This document shows positions 62,392 to 64,000 of a stretch of 64,000 bases of DNA, piece by piece. The first letter of the stretch is position 1, and each line of letters opens with the position of its first letter. The notes below the pieces were generated by a model. The model was not told where the DNA came from, did not search any database, and worked only from the letters and a program-made list of their open reading frames with translations. The position numbers were made by a program, and so were the translations under genes. The DNA is taken from NCBI GenBank assembly GCA_902825945.1, contig CADECY010000005.1:26557-90556 (forward strand). Direction: 5' to 3'. This DNA comes from an uncultured Acidobacteriota bacterium. GTDB lineage: Bacteria; Acidobacteriota; Terriglobia; Bryobacterales; Bryobacteraceae.

Positions 62392-63261
62392 CTACACCAT
62401 CGACTTCCGCATCCCATCCACTGCCTGCACCAGACTCGCCACCGGATCGCCCAGCGGCAAGTACTCCATCGTAATGTAGTGCTCGTAGCCGAGCTTCTTG
62501 ATGGCCTTGTAGATGTTGTCGTAGTTCATCTCGCCCGTGCCTGGATCGTTGCGGCCGGGATTGTCGGCGACGTGGAACACACGAACGTACTCGAACGCGT
62601 TCTGGATCGAGCGGATCACGTCGCCCAACTGCACCTGCTCGTGATAGATGTCGAACAGCAGCCGGACGTTCGGGTGATTCACCTCTTTCATCAGCCGCAG
62701 ACCCGCGACGCAGCTATCGAGGAAGTAGCCCTTGTGATTCACCTTGGTGTTTAGCGGCTCGACGATCAGCGTGATGCCCGCCTTCTCCGCGAGATCGCCG
62801 CAGCGCTTGGTCCCCTCGACGAGGCTGTCCCATTGCGATTGGTACGAGCGCCCCTCGATCGCGTCGCCCGACATCAGCAGCGCCATCGGAATCTCGAGGC
62901 GGCGCGCGAAGTCGATGTTCTTCGCCACTTCCGTCAGCAGATTGCCGCGCTGCGCCGGATCCACCATGGAAATGGGCATTTTCTTCCAACTCGGCGTCGC
63001 GCTGATCGTGTCCATGCCCACCTTCAGCGACCGCGCGAGCTTCTTCACGCGCACGATGTCGGCCGCGGTCCACTCGACGAATTCGCCCACCAGTTCCACC
63101 GATTGGATTCCGGCCCGCGCGGCGACCTCGAGTTTCTCCTCGAATGTCCCCTTCAGCGTCCACAGCATCACCGACGAGGTGATCTTCGCCTTCGGCGGAG
63201 GCGCCTGTGCCAACGCCACACCGGCGGCGGCGGTTCCCACGAATTCCCGGCGTTTCATCAC
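62392..63261 (-). CDS. Exported sugar isomerase/epimerase (TIM barrel, Hyi-like)
   Basis: 289 residues from GTG 63261, or 288 from ATG 63258. The N-terminus is a Tat signal (MKRREFVGTAAAGVALAQAP). The AP-endonuclease-2-type TIM barrel shows GIQSVELVGEFVEWTAADIV, ITLIVEPLNTKVNHKGYFLD (metal-binding Glu), VRLLFDIYHEQVQLGDVIRS (Asp and His ligands) and the closing YEHYITMEYLPLGDP. Hydroxypyruvate isomerase is the nearest characterised type, though exported members in these bacteria probably act on other sugars or keto acids. TATTCT at 63267-63272 lies eight bases before the ATG. Confidence 0.88.
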   Translation of the reverse strand: MMKRREFVGTAAAGVALAQAPPPKAKITSSVMLWTLKGTFEEKLEVAARAGIQSVELVGEFVEWTAADIVRVKKLARSLKVGMDTISATPSWKKMPISMVDPAQRGNLLTEVAKNIDFARRLEIPMALLMSGDAIEGRSYQSQWDSLVEGTKRCGDLAEKAGITLIVEPLNTKVNHKGYFLDSCVAGLRLMKEVNHPNVRLLFDIYHEQVQLGDVIRSIQNAFEYVRVFHVADNPGRNDPGTGEMNYDNIYKAIKKLGYEHYITMEYLPLGDPVASLVQAVDGMRKSMV

Positions 63262-63309
63262 GAGCCAGAATAGCAGTCCGCCGGCGCGATCATGCTACGT
63301 TGGGTGAAC

Positions 63310-64000
63310 ATGTCCCGTCCGCGGCTGTTCCTGATCGATTCCTACGGTTTCATCTTTCGCGCCTATCACGCGCGCGCCCGTACCGGAGCGCCACCCATGC
63401 GGACCTCCGCGGGCCTGCCAACCGAAGTAGTCTTCATCTTCAACAACATGTTGAAGCGCGTCCGCGAACAGTACAAGCCCGAATACATCGCCGCGATCTT
63501 CGAGAGCGACGGCAAGACCCTGCGCGAACAGGAATTCGCGGCCTACAAGGCGAATCGCGACGAAACCCCGCCGGAGCTGATCCAGCAGCTTCCCGCCGTG
63601 CGCCAGTTGCTCGAAGCACTGCGGATTCCCGTGCTCGAATTCAAAGGCTACGAGGCGGATGACGTCATCGGAACGCTCGCGCATCGCGGTGTCGACGCGG
63701 GCGCCGACGTGGTGATCGTATCGAGCGACAAGGACATGCTGCAGTTGGTGACCGACCGCGTCAGCATGGTAAATCCGGCGAAAGACGACGAGTGGTACGA
63801 TCCGGCGAAGGTCGTCGAGTTCATGGGCGTGCCGCCAACTCAGGTGATCGACTTGCTCGCGCTCAAGGGCGATTCGGTCGACAATATCCCGGGTGCGCCC
63901 GGCATCGGCGACAAGGGCGCGAAGGATCTGATTCAACGTTTCGGTTCGGTGGAAGTGGCGATGGAGCGCGCCGCCGAAGTAGAGCGCAAGGCCTATCGCG
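63310..64000 (+). CDS. polA: DNA polymerase I, 5'-nuclease domain (3' end beyond window)
   Basis: 230 codons are visible from ATG 63310; an ATG six codons upstream (63292) is in frame but less likely, since TACGTT fits a -10 for 63310. The N-terminal 5'-3' exonuclease domain of Pol I is clear: LFLIDSYGFIFRAYHARART, the metal-binding YEADDVIGTLAHRGVDAGAD, VVIVSSDKDMLQLVTDRVSM and the helix-hairpin-helix DNA-binding loop SVDNIPGAPGIGDKGAKDLI. The enzyme removes RNA primers and fills gaps in replication and repair. The polymerase and proofreading regions lie outside the window. Confidence 0.93.
   Translation, partial: MSRPRLFLIDSYGFIFRAYHARARTGAPPMRTSAGLPTEVVFIFNNMLKRVREQYKPEYIAAIFESDGKTLREQEFAAYKANRDETPPELIQQLPAVRQLLEALRIPVLEFKGYEADDVIGTLAHRGVDAGADVVIVSSDKDMLQLVTDRVSMVNPAKDDEWYDPAKVVEFMGVPPTQVIDLLALKGDSVDNIPGAPGIGDKGAKDLIQRFGSVEVAMERAAEVERKAYR

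Overview
The window is a dense, GC-rich piece of bacterial chromosome with no rRNA, tRNA, CRISPR array or insertion sequence that I can see. The gene families point to an Acidobacteriota member close to the Bryobacterales/Solibacteraceae. The clues are three Oar-like TonB-dependent receptors with an N-terminal carboxypeptidase-regulatory domain, a DUF1501/DUF1549-DUF1553 pair, PEGA- and TPR-type Ser/Thr kinases, secreted sulfatase, amidase and S9 peptidase, and a vitamin-B12-dependent ribonucleotide reductase. The taxonomic call is inference from gene content and style, not from a marker search.

Layout. 1-3.9 kb (-): a glycosyltransferase cut by the window edge, an MFS transporter and a secreted TPR-like protein. 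4.0-9.5 kb (+): a secreted FG-GAP protein, then the COG2907 oxidoreductase / DUF1365 / cyclopropane-fatty-acid-synthase triad and a frame-broken membrane protein. 9.6-12.9 kb (-): PEGA-domain kinase, cyanophycinase-like peptidase and ROK sugar kinase with touching reading frames. 13-16.2 kb (+): ftsY-ribD-ribE-DinB. 16.2-32.5 kb: amidase, an AAA/DUF4143 ATPase behind an AT-rich patch, a methyltransferase / PL22-like lyase / TonB-receptor operon, a lipoprotein and Ig-like pair, a sulfatase, a beta-propeller glycosidase-like protein, menG-aroB and nadB. 32.5-44.5 kb: a second TonB receptor with CocE hydrolase, an NTF2-like protein, an S9 peptidase and the DUF1501/PSD1 pair. 44.7-52 kb: small conserved proteins, an M20 amidohydrolase, TauE, an OmpH/Skp-like chaperone, an unrecognised protein and a TPR kinase. 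52-56.8 kb: a third TonB receptor, a PIN/RHH toxin-antitoxin pair and a nucleotidyltransferase pseudogene. 56.8-64 kb: nrdJ, a caspase-like-fold candidate, a degenerate remnant, a sugar isomerase and the start of polA.

How the genes work together. Core metabolism (riboflavin, menaquinone, shikimate, NAD, deoxynucleotides, SRP receptor, DNA repair polymerase) is interleaved with exported machinery for scavenging polymers. The exported set is TonB receptors without SusD partners, a PL22-like pectic-oligomer lyase, a sulfatase, a glycosidase-like protein, peptidases and an amidase. Packing is tight: many starts overlap the previous stop by 1-11 bases. Many operon-leading genes have a TANNNT-like hexamer only 6-9 bases before the start codon, which suggests widespread leaderless transcription.

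Points most worth a second look are the leaderless-promoter pattern, the His/Cys caspase-like protein upstream of nrdJ, nadB whose dinucleotide-binding motif lies upstream of any in-frame start, a methyltransferase with a signal peptide in a pectin-oligomer operon, and a toxin-antitoxin operator that overlaps its own -10 box.
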